This document shows, piece after piece, positions 1 through 6,977 of a DNA stretch of 47,339 bases. The stretch spans positions 1-47,339 of the forward strand of contig JABJBS010000292.1 in NCBI GenBank assembly GCA_018668695.1. Direction: 5' to 3'. Origin of the DNA: Deltaproteobacteria bacterium (GTDB taxonomy: Bacteria; Myxococcota; XYA12-FULL-58-9; JABJBS01). The position numbers were made by a program, and so were the translations under genes. Under the pieces are notes generated by a model. It was not told the DNA's origin. It saw only the letters and a program-made list of their open reading frames with translations, and made no database searches. Numbering within the stretch: position 1 is the first letter of the stretch; each line of letters begins with the position of its first letter.

Positions 1-73
1 CGGTAATGTTTTGCTCAGCACAGGCCACACAGCCAATGGTCAGAGCGCAGAGGATAAGTTGTCGTGCATTCAT
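1..73 (-). CDS. Partial lipoprotein or secreted protein (N-terminus only)
   Basis: Only the first 24 codons lie inside the window; the gene runs off the left edge. The peptide begins MNARQLILCAL and is followed by a hydrophobic stretch with two cysteines (TIGC at residues 12-15 and VAC at 16-18), which looks like a lipoprotein signal peptide although neither is a perfect lipobox. A GTGAGG ribosome binding site lies about 6 bases before the ATG. Nothing can be said about its function. Confidence 0.6.
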   Translation of the reverse strand, partial: MNARQLILCALTIGCVACAEQNIT

Positions 74-126
74 GTTCGCCTCACTTTTACTATAGAGGGT
101 TCACTGAAGTAGCCGGGCAAGCTACT

Positions 127-152
127 CCCATCTTCCCACATCCCAAGATGGG
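127..152. other. Hairpin in the 74-266 intergenic gap
   Basis: CCCATCTT at 127-134 pairs perfectly with AAGATGGG at 145-152 around a 10-base loop. It lies between the DMT transporter stop and the partial lipoprotein gene, both on the minus strand, so it could terminate transporter transcription. There is no T-tract on either side, so this is only a candidate. Confidence 0.35.
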
Positions 153-266
153 TACGGTATGCCACAGATTCAAATGTAGCAAGTGAAGGTTTCTACTTTG
201 CGCTATTTCCCGTGATAAAACTTATTTCGGGGTTCAGTAGGGGCAGCACAAGAGGTTAGCAGCGGG

Positions 267-1172
267 TTAGGTAAGTAGGTAGATCCCGACGAGAGCCACA
301 AATGTGCCTAAAATCGCTCTTCTACTTAGCTCTTCACCTCTCACCTTGGCGATGGCCAGAGCAAAGAGCGGGCTGGTGGATAGCAGCGTCTGGGCCACAG
401 CGGCTGAGGTGTATTTTAGGGAAATTTGCTGGAGCCAAAGCCCGAGAAATGTCCCCATGACGGTGGCCCAAAAAACCATCACCCATAGTTTTCTACCTAA
501 GGTGCCCTGTGAAATTTTTCTTCCAAGCGCGGCGGTACCCTGTTTTGGCATAAAGCTCCCCGCAATGAGAAGGCCGGCCAGAGCCGCCATCAAACGAATG
601 AACGCAGCCCATAACGGATCCAAGGCATGATCGATGAGAACGATATGCGCCATCACCACGCCAGTGGCTTGAGAGATGGAAGCGATGACCGCGAGTATCA
701 GTCCAACTCGAAATACGTCTGGTGCAATTTGCAGCTCGCCGGGCTGACTGCGCTCTAAGACAACTGATGTAACCCCAGCAACGGTTACCAGCACGCCGCA
801 CCAAGCAGCCAACGTGAGTTCTTCTTGGATGGCCACCAGGGCGATGAGGCCGGTGAGCGGGGGAGTGAGTGACTCGATAAGAAGTGCTCGTCTGGGGCCT
901 ATTCTGCTCAACGCCCCGAAAAAAGCTGTGTCACCAATTGTGATGCCAAGGATTCCGCTAAGTCCTAAAAGCAGACCTTGCATGGTCCAGATTTCTTCTG
1001 GAATTCGTTCGAGAGCCACGGCGCAGCCGCCCAGTAGAATCGATGCAATGACGCCCTTAGATATGTTGAGCTGGATTGGAGAGAGTTGCCGGCCAGCTGC
1101 CGCAAACATAAATGTTGCGCTGGCCCATAGACCAGCGGCACTGAGTGCAGCGAGTTCACCTGTATACATCAT
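267..1172 (-). CDS. EamA/DMT-family inner-membrane transporter
   Basis: The 301-residue protein has about ten hydrophobic segments arranged as two EamA (drug/metabolite transporter) halves, the usual length of the family. The first half carries the typical GLWAS start near residue 15 and a conserved GDTAFFGAL stretch near residues 80-88. Such proteins export small metabolites or amino acids; the substrate cannot be read from the sequence. The ATG at 1172 is preceded by GAGGG about 7 bases upstream. The gene starts 85 bases after the stop of the B12-binding MerR regulator on the same strand, so it could be co-transcribed with the biosynthetic operon and export its product, which is an inference. 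Confidence 0.85.
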   Translation of the reverse strand: MMYTGELAALSAAGLWASATFMFAAAGRQLSPIQLNISKGVIASILLGGCAVALERIPEEIWTMQGLLLGLSGILGITIGDTAFFGALSRIGPRRALLIESLTPPLTGLIALVAIQEELTLAAWCGVLVTVAGVTSVVLERSQPGELQIAPDVFRVGLILAVIASISQATGVVMAHIVLIDHALDPLWAAFIRLMAALAGLLIAGSFMPKQGTAALGRKISQGTLGRKLWVMVFWATVMGTFLGLWLQQISLKYTSAAVAQTLLSTSPLFALAIAKVRGEELSRRAILGTFVALVGIYLLT

Positions 1173-1183
1173 GGAAAATCCCT

Positions 1184-1212
1184 CGCGTCTCGAAGGGCAT
1201 TGGAGACACGCG
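1184..1212. other. Hairpin between regulator and transporter genes
   Basis: CGCGTCTC at 1184-1191 faces GAGACACGCG at 1203-1212, pairing with a two-base bulge around an 11-base loop. It overlaps the leader of the DMT transporter and may attenuate or partly terminate transcription coming from the upstream operon. No T-tract follows. Confidence 0.3.
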
Positions 1213-1257
1213 GTAGCTTTATAGAATTTAATCTAGAGGGGCTAGATATGAAACCGT

Positions 1258-2310
1258 TTAAACTTGATTTAGTTGGTCACCGAAAAAAAGGTGCAAAGAC
1301 TCAAGGCTTGGGATGCGTTGGACGCTGGGCGGGAGTTGAAGTTGGTTTAGGAGATAATCCGGACCGCCGACCCATACATTGTAGAGTGTACTTAATTCCA
1401 TAATGCCTTGTTCAATCTCACTGGCGTGATCTGGGCTGAGAATAGTTTGGACAGCCAAGAGGACCGCTTGGGGTTTCACACAATGCGCCGCTTCTTGGAT
1501 TTCCTCATAAGGAATGTTGGGCCCCAGATAGACCGGGTTCCAGCCTTGGTGGGTCGCCAAGATACCCGCAATATTGGCTCCGAATTCATGCAGGCACGAA
1601 GGAGGAGTTGCAATAATAACCTTGGGGCCATCAAGGTGAAAACCAGCTTGCTTACGAACGGTGTAGAGCGTGCCTTTGACGATTTCGGTTGCCAAGTGCT
1701 CTTGTCCTACTCCGATGTCGCCGTCTGCCCAAAGTTCACCTATCTTTCTCATTAACGGAGCGACCATGAAGAGAAGAAATGACCGCGTGTCTAAATAGAG
1801 AGATGCATTGGTGAGAACGTTGGATGCTTCGGCGCAATCGTACTCGTCAATAGCTTGAAGAAAACGGTTGAGTGTATGTTCGTAAACAACGGAATCGTCC
1901 TCAACAACTTTCTCAGCAGGCTGAACAGGGTCAAGCGTGTCGGCATGAACAATTTGCAGGAGTTGGTCCTCTTCGAGTCTGGCAATTTCGCTGATTGCAT
2001 GGCCGGCTCGAATAGCTTCTCGCAATAGAGCGAGGCGCCGAACGTCTTCCATGGTGAAGCGTCGAGCATTGCCCTGTGAGCGTCTCGGCACAACTGCCTT
2101 ATAGCGCCTTTGCCAAGCGCGAATGGTCTCTGCTTTTAGCCCGGTGAGTTGAACTACGGCACGCATTGGGTAGAGGCCATCGGGGACCAATTGAGGTTCC
2201 CCGTTGGCTGTCTGATTACTTCGCTTCCGCTCATTTGAAAACATTTCCATTGCTGGTGGAGTTTCCACAAGTCGCGGCTCAAAGTCGGTCTGTCTTTTGG
2301 TGGGAAGCAT
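1258..2310 (-). CDS. MerR-family regulator with cobalamin-binding domain (CarH/LitR-like)
   Basis: This 350-residue protein has a MerR winged helix (residues 48-110) followed by a B12-binding module. The cap carries W194, nine residues, then E204-H205, the W-x9-EH motif of CarH-type adenosylcobalamin photoreceptors. The Rossmann part has H241-E-F-G-A, fitting the HxxG core of the lower cobalt-ligand motif, although the usual acidic residue two positions before the His is Cys239. Family members repress genes in the dark and release DNA when light breaks the Co-C bond; photoreception here is inferred. The start overlaps the stop of the methyltransferase gene (TAATG), so it is translationally coupled and is the last gene of the operon, an arrangement that suits autoregulation. 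The 45-residue N-terminal extension may mean a later start. Confidence 0.88.
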   Translation of the reverse strand: MLPTKRQTDFEPRLVETPPAMEMFSNERKRSNQTANGEPQLVPDGLYPMRAVVQLTGLKAETIRAWQRRYKAVVPRRSQGNARRFTMEDVRRLALLREAIRAGHAISEIARLEEDQLLQIVHADTLDPVQPAEKVVEDDSVVYEHTLNRFLQAIDEYDCAEASNVLTNASLYLDTRSFLLFMVAPLMRKIGELWADGDIGVGQEHLATEIVKGTLYTVRKQAGFHLDGPKVIIATPPSCLHEFGANIAGILATHQGWNPVYLGPNIPYEEIQEAAHCVKPQAVLLAVQTILSPDHASEIEQGIMELSTLYNVWVGGPDYLLNQLQLPPSVQRIPSLESLHLFFGDQLNQV

Positions 2311-3062
2311 TATGCTGATGCACCTAGGTTACTTCCATGCCAAATTGAGACTTCAACGCCATCATCGATGGCTTCAAAATATTCCATGGGTGCTTTGTAA
2401 TGAACACTTGTGTATTTACCGCCGGTGCGAACGTAATCTAGATAGGGAACGAGCGTGTTTTCGAAGATACCAACATTGTCGGCAATGACCGTCGCACCCG
2501 GTGCGAGCAAGTTCTTCTCTTCAAGGGCGAGAAGGTCTGGGAGGTATGAGTCTTTCCAATGATCGATAAATACAACATCGAATGCTTCTTGAAGGCTCGG
2601 GATTTGTTCTTCGGCGCTACCAACTCTTATTTCTACTTGGTCGGATAAGCCTGCGTGGTCGACTACCCGTTTGGCATAACTTGCAAACTCAGCAGACTTT
2701 TCAAGTGAGATAAGTTTACCACCGGTTTGCTGGAGAATACGGCCAGTACGAAGGGCTGAGTAGCCACAGTAACAACCCATCTCTAGCACACGCTGTGCAT
2801 TTGCCTTTTCAAGGGCTTCATCGAGGATTCGACCCTTTTCGATTCCCACATTCATGAGGAAACGTTTTCTAGCGAAAATATCGATGACTCTAAGGGCGTC
2901 GTCGATATTGCCAGCTTCCGCATGACGCTCTACATAATCAGCCAGCTGCTTCTCACGAGCACCACGCATCAAAAGTAAATCGAAGGCCATACGAAAAAGC
3001 TCTCGAAGTCCAAAGAAGAGCCAAGGAAGAAGGCTTTTTAGTTTTATAGTAATGGGAATCAT
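2310..3062 (-). CDS. Catechol O-methyltransferase-like SAM-dependent methyltransferase
   Basis: The 250-residue protein closely follows vertebrate COMT, judged from memory of the human sequence. It has RHAEAGN (46-52), MNVG..KG (70-77), LEMGCYCGYSALR (93-105), DHWKDSYLPD (167-176) and ADNV (194-197). The Mg-binding residues D167, D195 and N196, the catalytic Lys170 and the substrate-binding Glu227 are all present. Residues 5-30 are hydrophobic, like the anchor of membrane-bound COMT. The expected reaction is methyl transfer from SAM to one hydroxyl of a catechol. The ATG at 3062 has a GGAG site 8 bases upstream, 30 bases after the thiamine-enzyme stop, and its TAA overlaps the regulator start. 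In context it probably tailors the operon's product. Confidence 0.88.
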   Translation of the reverse strand: MIPITIKLKSLLPWLFFGLRELFRMAFDLLLMRGAREKQLADYVERHAEAGNIDDALRVIDIFARKRFLMNVGIEKGRILDEALEKANAQRVLEMGCYCGYSALRTGRILQQTGGKLISLEKSAEFASYAKRVVDHAGLSDQVEIRVGSAEEQIPSLQEAFDVVFIDHWKDSYLPDLLALEEKNLLAPGATVIADNVGIFENTLVPYLDYVRTGGKYTSVHYKAPMEYFEAIDDGVEVSIWHGSNLGASA

Positions 3063-3091
3063 ATTCTTATCTCCGTTTTGTAAAGTAGGTC

Positions 3092-4849
3092 TTAAGCAGC
3101 CATCTCGCAGGACGAGACCTCATAGGTTTTGGCTTCTTTCGGTAAAAATGGACTGAAGGGTGGTAACTCTTCTAGGGGCAGCTGGAGTTCCAGAATGCCC
3201 GGCTTGGTGAAGTTCTGATTACGAAAGTCTTCCAACGCCTTTTCTAGTTCAGCTCCGGTTGATGCGGTCTGAGCCCAGAGCTGGTCCGAACCGGCGAGGC
3301 CGCGAGCTACATCCTTGATTTGAATACCTTGGTATTCTGTGGCTTCGGTTCGACCCTCAAAAAAGAGTTGTTGCCGAGTCACACACATTCCGTGTTTGTT
3401 GTTGTTGAAGACAATGAAGAGAATAGGGAGCCCAAGCTCGACGGCCGTGTGGACTTCTAGCCCGAGCATGAGAAATGCTCCGTCTCCACAGATAACCGTT
3501 GTTTGGGTTTTATTAGAACTGCTAATTTGAGCACCGATGGCTGCAGGGATTGAGTATCCCATACCTCCCATGCCGAGTGCGATGGTAGCAGAACTGCCCT
3601 TGGGCATCGCCAGGTAATGCAGCGCACTTGCGGCGCAATTACCTGCATCAAAGATAAGGTGGCCGTTAGCAGGCAAGTGACTTTGAAGTATCGAGAGTGC
3701 CTCGCTTTGAAGAAGTACGGAGTCTCTATCGTATTCTTCGCTCTTCTTTTGAGATGGCGGATCCAATTCTGCAACAAATCGGGTCAGCTTATAGTTCATG
3801 ACCGCAGATGCGTAGAAAGGCTCCGCGCGCCACCTTGCGATTAAGGCATTAAAGGTTGGGGATGCGTCGGCTTTGACGGTAAGCGCGGGGGTGATGGCAT
3901 TGAGAATTTTTTCAACATCGATATTCACGACAGCGACCTTCGCACGGCCTAGGCCCATGGCGATGGGGGCTCTGGCCATGATATTGAAACCAGTTCCCAC
4001 GGCGATGATGAGATCTGCCTCTTCATTTAGGTAACGATGCGCAGAGGGGTGCCCTGCAACTCCTACCATGCCAAGATAGAGCGGATGGCCGTTTGGAAAC
4101 GCCGCCGGGTCAGCCATGGTTGTCACCACAGGGATTTTTGCCCCGATTGCATAGTCTCTAGCAACGTTGGGGTGGCTAGCGCGTCGCATTCCACTGCCGA
4201 TAATCATCACCGGATTTTTGGCCTGACGAATCATTAGGTCCAAGCTTAAAATGTCTTCAAACTTTGGAACCAGTGTGGGCCGGTTGTTCAATAATTCTAA
4301 AATCGAATCTGGAACATCTCCAACTTCGCTTTCGTTAAGGTCTCTTGGAATCAAGAGTGCCACCGGTCCGGGACGCCCACTGAGGGCCAACCGAACAGCC
4401 TTCTCAAGGCAGGGCCAAAAATCTGATGGCTGCTCTATGCGGGCGGTGTATTTGGTGATTGCATTCCAGAGTGCCAGAGCATCAACGCTTCGGCCAATTC
4501 CTGACGAGTCTTGAAATGCACCACAGCCTTCAAGGATTTTTGGAGGTTGGCCTACAATTGCGAGGACTGGCACTGAGTCGTTAAAGGATTCGGCTATGCC
4601 AACCGCTAAGTTCATCATGCCGCCACCCGAAGTTGAGCAACAAACACCAAGCGTGCGGTGAACCCGAGCATTGGAATCGGCCATGAAGGCTGCTCCCATC
4701 TCGGTTCTGGCCAAAACGGATTTTAATGTATCTCCACCTAATCTGTGAATGGAGTCATGAAAGTGTTCAATATTGGCACCGCTCACGCCAAATACAGAAC
4801 GAACGCCCCAGTTTTGAAGCGTCGTGACAAGTGCATCTGATAGTTTCAT
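3092..4849 (-). CDS. Thiamine-diphosphate-dependent enzyme, acetolactate-synthase-like
   Basis: The 585 residues have the three-domain layout of the acetolactate synthase/pyruvate decarboxylase superfamily. The N-terminal pyrimidine domain carries the catalytic Glu50 (RTEMGAAF). The central domain includes IIGSGMRR (216-223). The C-terminal diphosphate domain has GDG (455-457) and NNN (482-484), the Mg/ThDP motif at family spacing. No partner small subunit is nearby and the window has no other branched-chain amino acid genes, so valine/isoleucine synthesis is unlikely. With a KAS III-like enzyme 22 bases upstream it more likely makes an acyloin or a related C-C bond for a secondary metabolite, as ThDP enzymes do in some natural-product clusters (inference). 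The exact substrate cannot be predicted. Confidence 0.85.
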   Translation of the reverse strand: MKLSDALVTTLQNWGVRSVFGVSGANIEHFHDSIHRLGGDTLKSVLARTEMGAAFMADSNARVHRTLGVCCSTSGGGMMNLAVGIAESFNDSVPVLAIVGQPPKILEGCGAFQDSSGIGRSVDALALWNAITKYTARIEQPSDFWPCLEKAVRLALSGRPGPVALLIPRDLNESEVGDVPDSILELLNNRPTLVPKFEDILSLDLMIRQAKNPVMIIGSGMRRASHPNVARDYAIGAKIPVVTTMADPAAFPNGHPLYLGMVGVAGHPSAHRYLNEEADLIIAVGTGFNIMARAPIAMGLGRAKVAVVNIDVEKILNAITPALTVKADASPTFNALIARWRAEPFYASAVMNYKLTRFVAELDPPSQKKSEEYDRDSVLLQSEALSILQSHLPANGHLIFDAGNCAASALHYLAMPKGSSATIALGMGGMGYSIPAAIGAQISSSNKTQTTVICGDGAFLMLGLEVHTAVELGLPILFIVFNNNKHGMCVTRQQLFFEGRTEATEYQGIQIKDVARGLAGSDQLWAQTASTGAELEKALEDFRNQNFTKPGILELQLPLEELPPFSPFLPKEAKTYEVSSCEMAA

Positions 4850-4871
4850 CGTATTCTACCTGGAAACATAA

Positions 4872-5885
4872 TTAGTTTTTGGTGGAGGCGCTGCGGGCTT
4901 GCCAGTCCACAACTGCCGCTGCGGCATAATCTCCAGCATGGGAGAATCCACCGAGAATGACCTTGGAGCCTGGTTTTACCTGGCGTTGCATGACCGCTCG
5001 CTCAAAAGAGACGGGTATGGCTGCGCCAAAGAGATTTCCATATTCGGCAAATGTATCGATGTGCTTGGTTTCAGGCACTTCAAGCGCTTCGCGCCAGTTT
5101 CTTAAGAAGACTGGATTGGGCTGATTGGTAACAAGGAGGTCGATATCATTTTTTGTGATGGATGCTTGTTCGCAAGCTTCATTGATAATGTTGGGAACCA
5201 GTGTATTGGCTCTGCGTACAATGCTCCCAACTTTACGCCGGCTAAAGTCGATCTTAAAGCTGGTCTCTCCGGGTTGCCACCATTTGCGCTCATCCGGTGT
5301 TGAGATTTGCATGTCGCAAGCAAACTCTCCGAAGGTTCGGGTAATGATGGACTGAACGGGTGACTCGTCATTTGCAACGAGGTATCCAACACCACATCCA
5401 TCGCCCGGTACTGCAGATTGAGCTTCTTTAAGGTTCGATTTTTGTCCGAAAATGCGACCCGCTGCAGTTTGTACATTACAGATTAGTGCGCTTTTCGCAT
5501 TGCTTGTTGCCATGAGGCTGCGGGCAAGTTCCATCATAAATACAAACGATACACAGCCGGTATTGTGTACATCGAGAACCCAGCGCGGGTTGGCGCCCAA
5601 ACGATGCGCTATCTCAGCACCGCACCCTGTAAAGGGGAGGTCGGGAAGGCTTACGTTTGTGAGAATGATATCGATGTCTTTAGAACCGTCGATATTCAAA
5701 CGGTCGCAAAGCTTTTCGGTAGCATCCATGATCATATCGGCGGAGCGCTCGTCATGCTGCATATGGCGTCGTTCTTTTGTTCCTTTGAACATGGGCCCCG
5801 TTGTACTGGCGATATCAAAGTGGTCATTGGCCACCACGTGGGCAGGCATTGAGCTGGCGGTTGCGATTAAACTGATGGGCTTCAT
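4872..5885 (-). CDS. Ketoacyl-ACP synthase III-like enzyme with altered triad
   Basis: Thiolase-fold KAS III homologue of 337 residues. The ATG at 5885 is chosen over the in-frame codon at 5921 because GGAGG precedes it and it overlaps the upstream stop as ATGA. The nucleophile Cys111 sits in HNTGCVSF and the Asn of the triad is Asn284 in EYGNLFGAAIP, with the closing GGFSHAGDYAAA loop. The His expected in the segment aligned with FabH PHQAN is replaced: the protein reads TNQPN, giving Asn254. Loss of this His occurs in KAS III relatives that transfer acyl groups without decarboxylative condensation, so an acyltransferase role is plausible. It is coupled to the SRPBCC gene upstream and the ThDP enzyme downstream. 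Confidence 0.85.
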   Translation of the reverse strand: MKPISLIATASSMPAHVVANDHFDIASTTGPMFKGTKERRHMQHDERSADMIMDATEKLCDRLNIDGSKDIDIILTNVSLPDLPFTGCGAEIAHRLGANPRWVLDVHNTGCVSFVFMMELARSLMATSNAKSALICNVQTAAGRIFGQKSNLKEAQSAVPGDGCGVGYLVANDESPVQSIITRTFGEFACDMQISTPDERKWWQPGETSFKIDFSRRKVGSIVRRANTLVPNIINEACEQASITKNDIDLLVTNQPNPVFLRNWREALEVPETKHIDTFAEYGNLFGAAIPVSFERAVMQRQVKPGSKVILGGFSHAGDYAAAAVVDWQARSASTKN

Positions 5886-6553
5886 GCTACTGCCTCCAAT
5901 CCTCGGTAAAGTGGCTGGCATTCTTGATAAGAGCCGATTGCGATGTTGTTAGCGTGACGGTATTCGAGAATCTTTTTGAGATTATCCATTTCAACTTTGT
6001 GACCGGCGTAGAAAAATGGCCACATCTCGCCGACCCATTCGTCACGGTCAGCAGGCGCCGTTTGAGGGAAGGGGTTCTTGTCGTAGAAGGGGTGGTGGCA
6101 GTTGGTCCAGGTGATTACTGAGCCTGGCTTGTTAAACACGAGCTGAGCAGGAACGACTCGCATTAAATACACCATCCACATCTGATCGGGCTGATCCCAG
6201 GCGCAGTGGAAATCAACGGTGCCAGCACCTTCGTGGGTAATGGTTCGACAGAAAATCTTAGTACTGTCGGCAAGCATGTCGTGGCCGATAAGGAGGCCTT
6301 CTTCGCCCGACTCAACAAAGTCACGGGTGCTCCAAGTCCATTCTGCGAGATTATGGGGATCAGCGAGGTACTTGAAGGCCAGCTCGGGCGGGCAATCAAT
6401 GTACTCTTGAATCGTGCAATATTGGCCGTAGATTTTGTCGTGTGGATAAACCGCGTGGGTTAGCTCCATACAGGTCGCAAACATCTCGTCTCTTGAAAAG
6501 TTCTCGATCCTCTGTAGCTCGGGTACATCGTTTATGTGGTGTGTTGCTGTCAT
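5882..6553 (-). CDS. SRPBCC-fold protein, first gene of the operon
   Basis: The 223-residue protein shows the START/SRPBCC (polyketide cyclase/dehydrase) pattern: a conserved YLADPHNLAEWTW stretch (about residues 63-75), a beta-rich middle with FCRTITHEGAG, and a long C-terminal helix around HKVEMDNLKKILEY. Members bind hydrophobic ligands and some catalyse cyclisation or aromatisation of polyketides. No signal peptide is visible, so it is cytoplasmic. AGGAG lies 8 bases before the ATG. Its TGA overlaps the KAS III start by 4 bases, marking it as the first gene of a five-gene operon whose control region is 6554-6977. A ligand-binding or cyclase role in the pathway is inferred. Confidence 0.75.
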   Translation of the reverse strand: MTATHHINDVPELQRIENFSRDEMFATCMELTHAVYPHDKIYGQYCTIQEYIDCPPELAFKYLADPHNLAEWTWSTRDFVESGEEGLLIGHDMLADSTKIFCRTITHEGAGTVDFHCAWDQPDQMWMVYLMRVVPAQLVFNKPGSVITWTNCHHPFYDKNPFPQTAPADRDEWVGEMWPFFYAGHKVEMDNLKKILEYRHANNIAIGSYQECQPLYRGLEAVA

Positions 6554-6620
6554 TGTGTCATCTCCTATTGCGTATGTTCTGGTCGGGGTGGCTCACATGG
6601 GGAGGGGCCGAACCGGTTAA

Positions 6621-6634
6621 CTACTCATGAGTAG
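6621..6634. promoter_or_regulatory. Perfect 14-bp palindrome CTACTCATGAGTAG
   Basis: Perfect inverted repeat 68-80 bases upstream of the SRPBCC start codon, a position suited to an operator. The same CTACT-N4-AGTAG pattern is found at 23511-23524 (perfect arms) and, with one mismatch each, at 6815-6828 and 13745-13758. The binding protein is unknown. Confidence 0.5.
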
Positions 6635-6814
6635 GTTTGGCGCAGGTAGGGGATTTGTACAGGAATCGTCAAGGTGTGAAATGCCACTGTAGAGTGCTTG
6701 TACAGGTCATGCATGACTCAGGTCAGGCCGTTGGCGGGATTCGTGAACACTTAACCTACTGAAATTGTTCGTTAATAATTTCAAGGGAGAGAATGATCAA
6801 AATCCGCACTTAAT

Positions 6815-6828
6815 GTACTTTTAAGTAG
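6815..6828. promoter_or_regulatory. CTACT-N4-AGTAG-type dyad, one mismatch
   Basis: GTACT-TTTA-AGTAG, the second copy of the dyad in this control region, followed by ATAAG. AGTAGATAAG is repeated exactly at 23520-23529 next to another copy of the dyad. Confidence 0.35.
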
Positions 6829-6939
6829 ATAAGTTTTTGTACAGGTTCGGTTGAGGACAGATTCGCGGGAAGAATCTTAGGGGCAAAGAGGAGAAAGTAG
6901 AGACAGGAAGCCTGGCAGGGAATGCTGGAAGACGAGTTT

Positions 6940-6955
6940 CCCACCCCGGGGTGGG
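6940..6955 (-). terminator. Possible terminator, GC-only palindrome
   Basis: CCCACCCCGGGGTGGG is a perfect 16-bp palindrome lying 22 bases past the stop of the minus-strand gene ending at 6978. It has no loop of its own and no T-tract, so a factor-dependent or roadblock terminator is as likely as an intrinsic one. The adjoining run GGGGTGGGGTGGG (6948-6960) resembles a C-rich run at 16709-16724. Confidence 0.35.
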
Positions 6956-6977
6956 GTGGGAGTGTTAAATCGTCTTA

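Larger units (their letters stand above)
6554..6977. promoter_or_regulatory. Control region of the biosynthetic operon (424 bp)
   Basis: This gap contains no convincing gene. It holds two CTACT-N4-AGTAG dyads (6621-6634 and a one-mismatch copy at 6815-6828), three copies of TTGTACAGG centred on the TGTACA palindrome (6656-6661, 6699-6704, 6839-6844), and CTTAACCTACTG at 6750-6761, which recurs in inverted orientation at 9546-9557. It must contain the promoter of the minus-strand operon starting at 6553 and the terminator of the gene ending at 6978. TGTACA cores resemble binding sites reported for LitR-type MerR regulators (from memory), so the operon's own regulator is a candidate binder. Confidence 0.6.

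Noticed and set aside
3092-4849. ThDP enzyme as the acetolactate synthase of valine/isoleucine synthesis
   Set aside because: No small regulatory subunit or ilvC/ilvD genes nearby, and it is embedded in an operon with KAS III and a methyltransferase.
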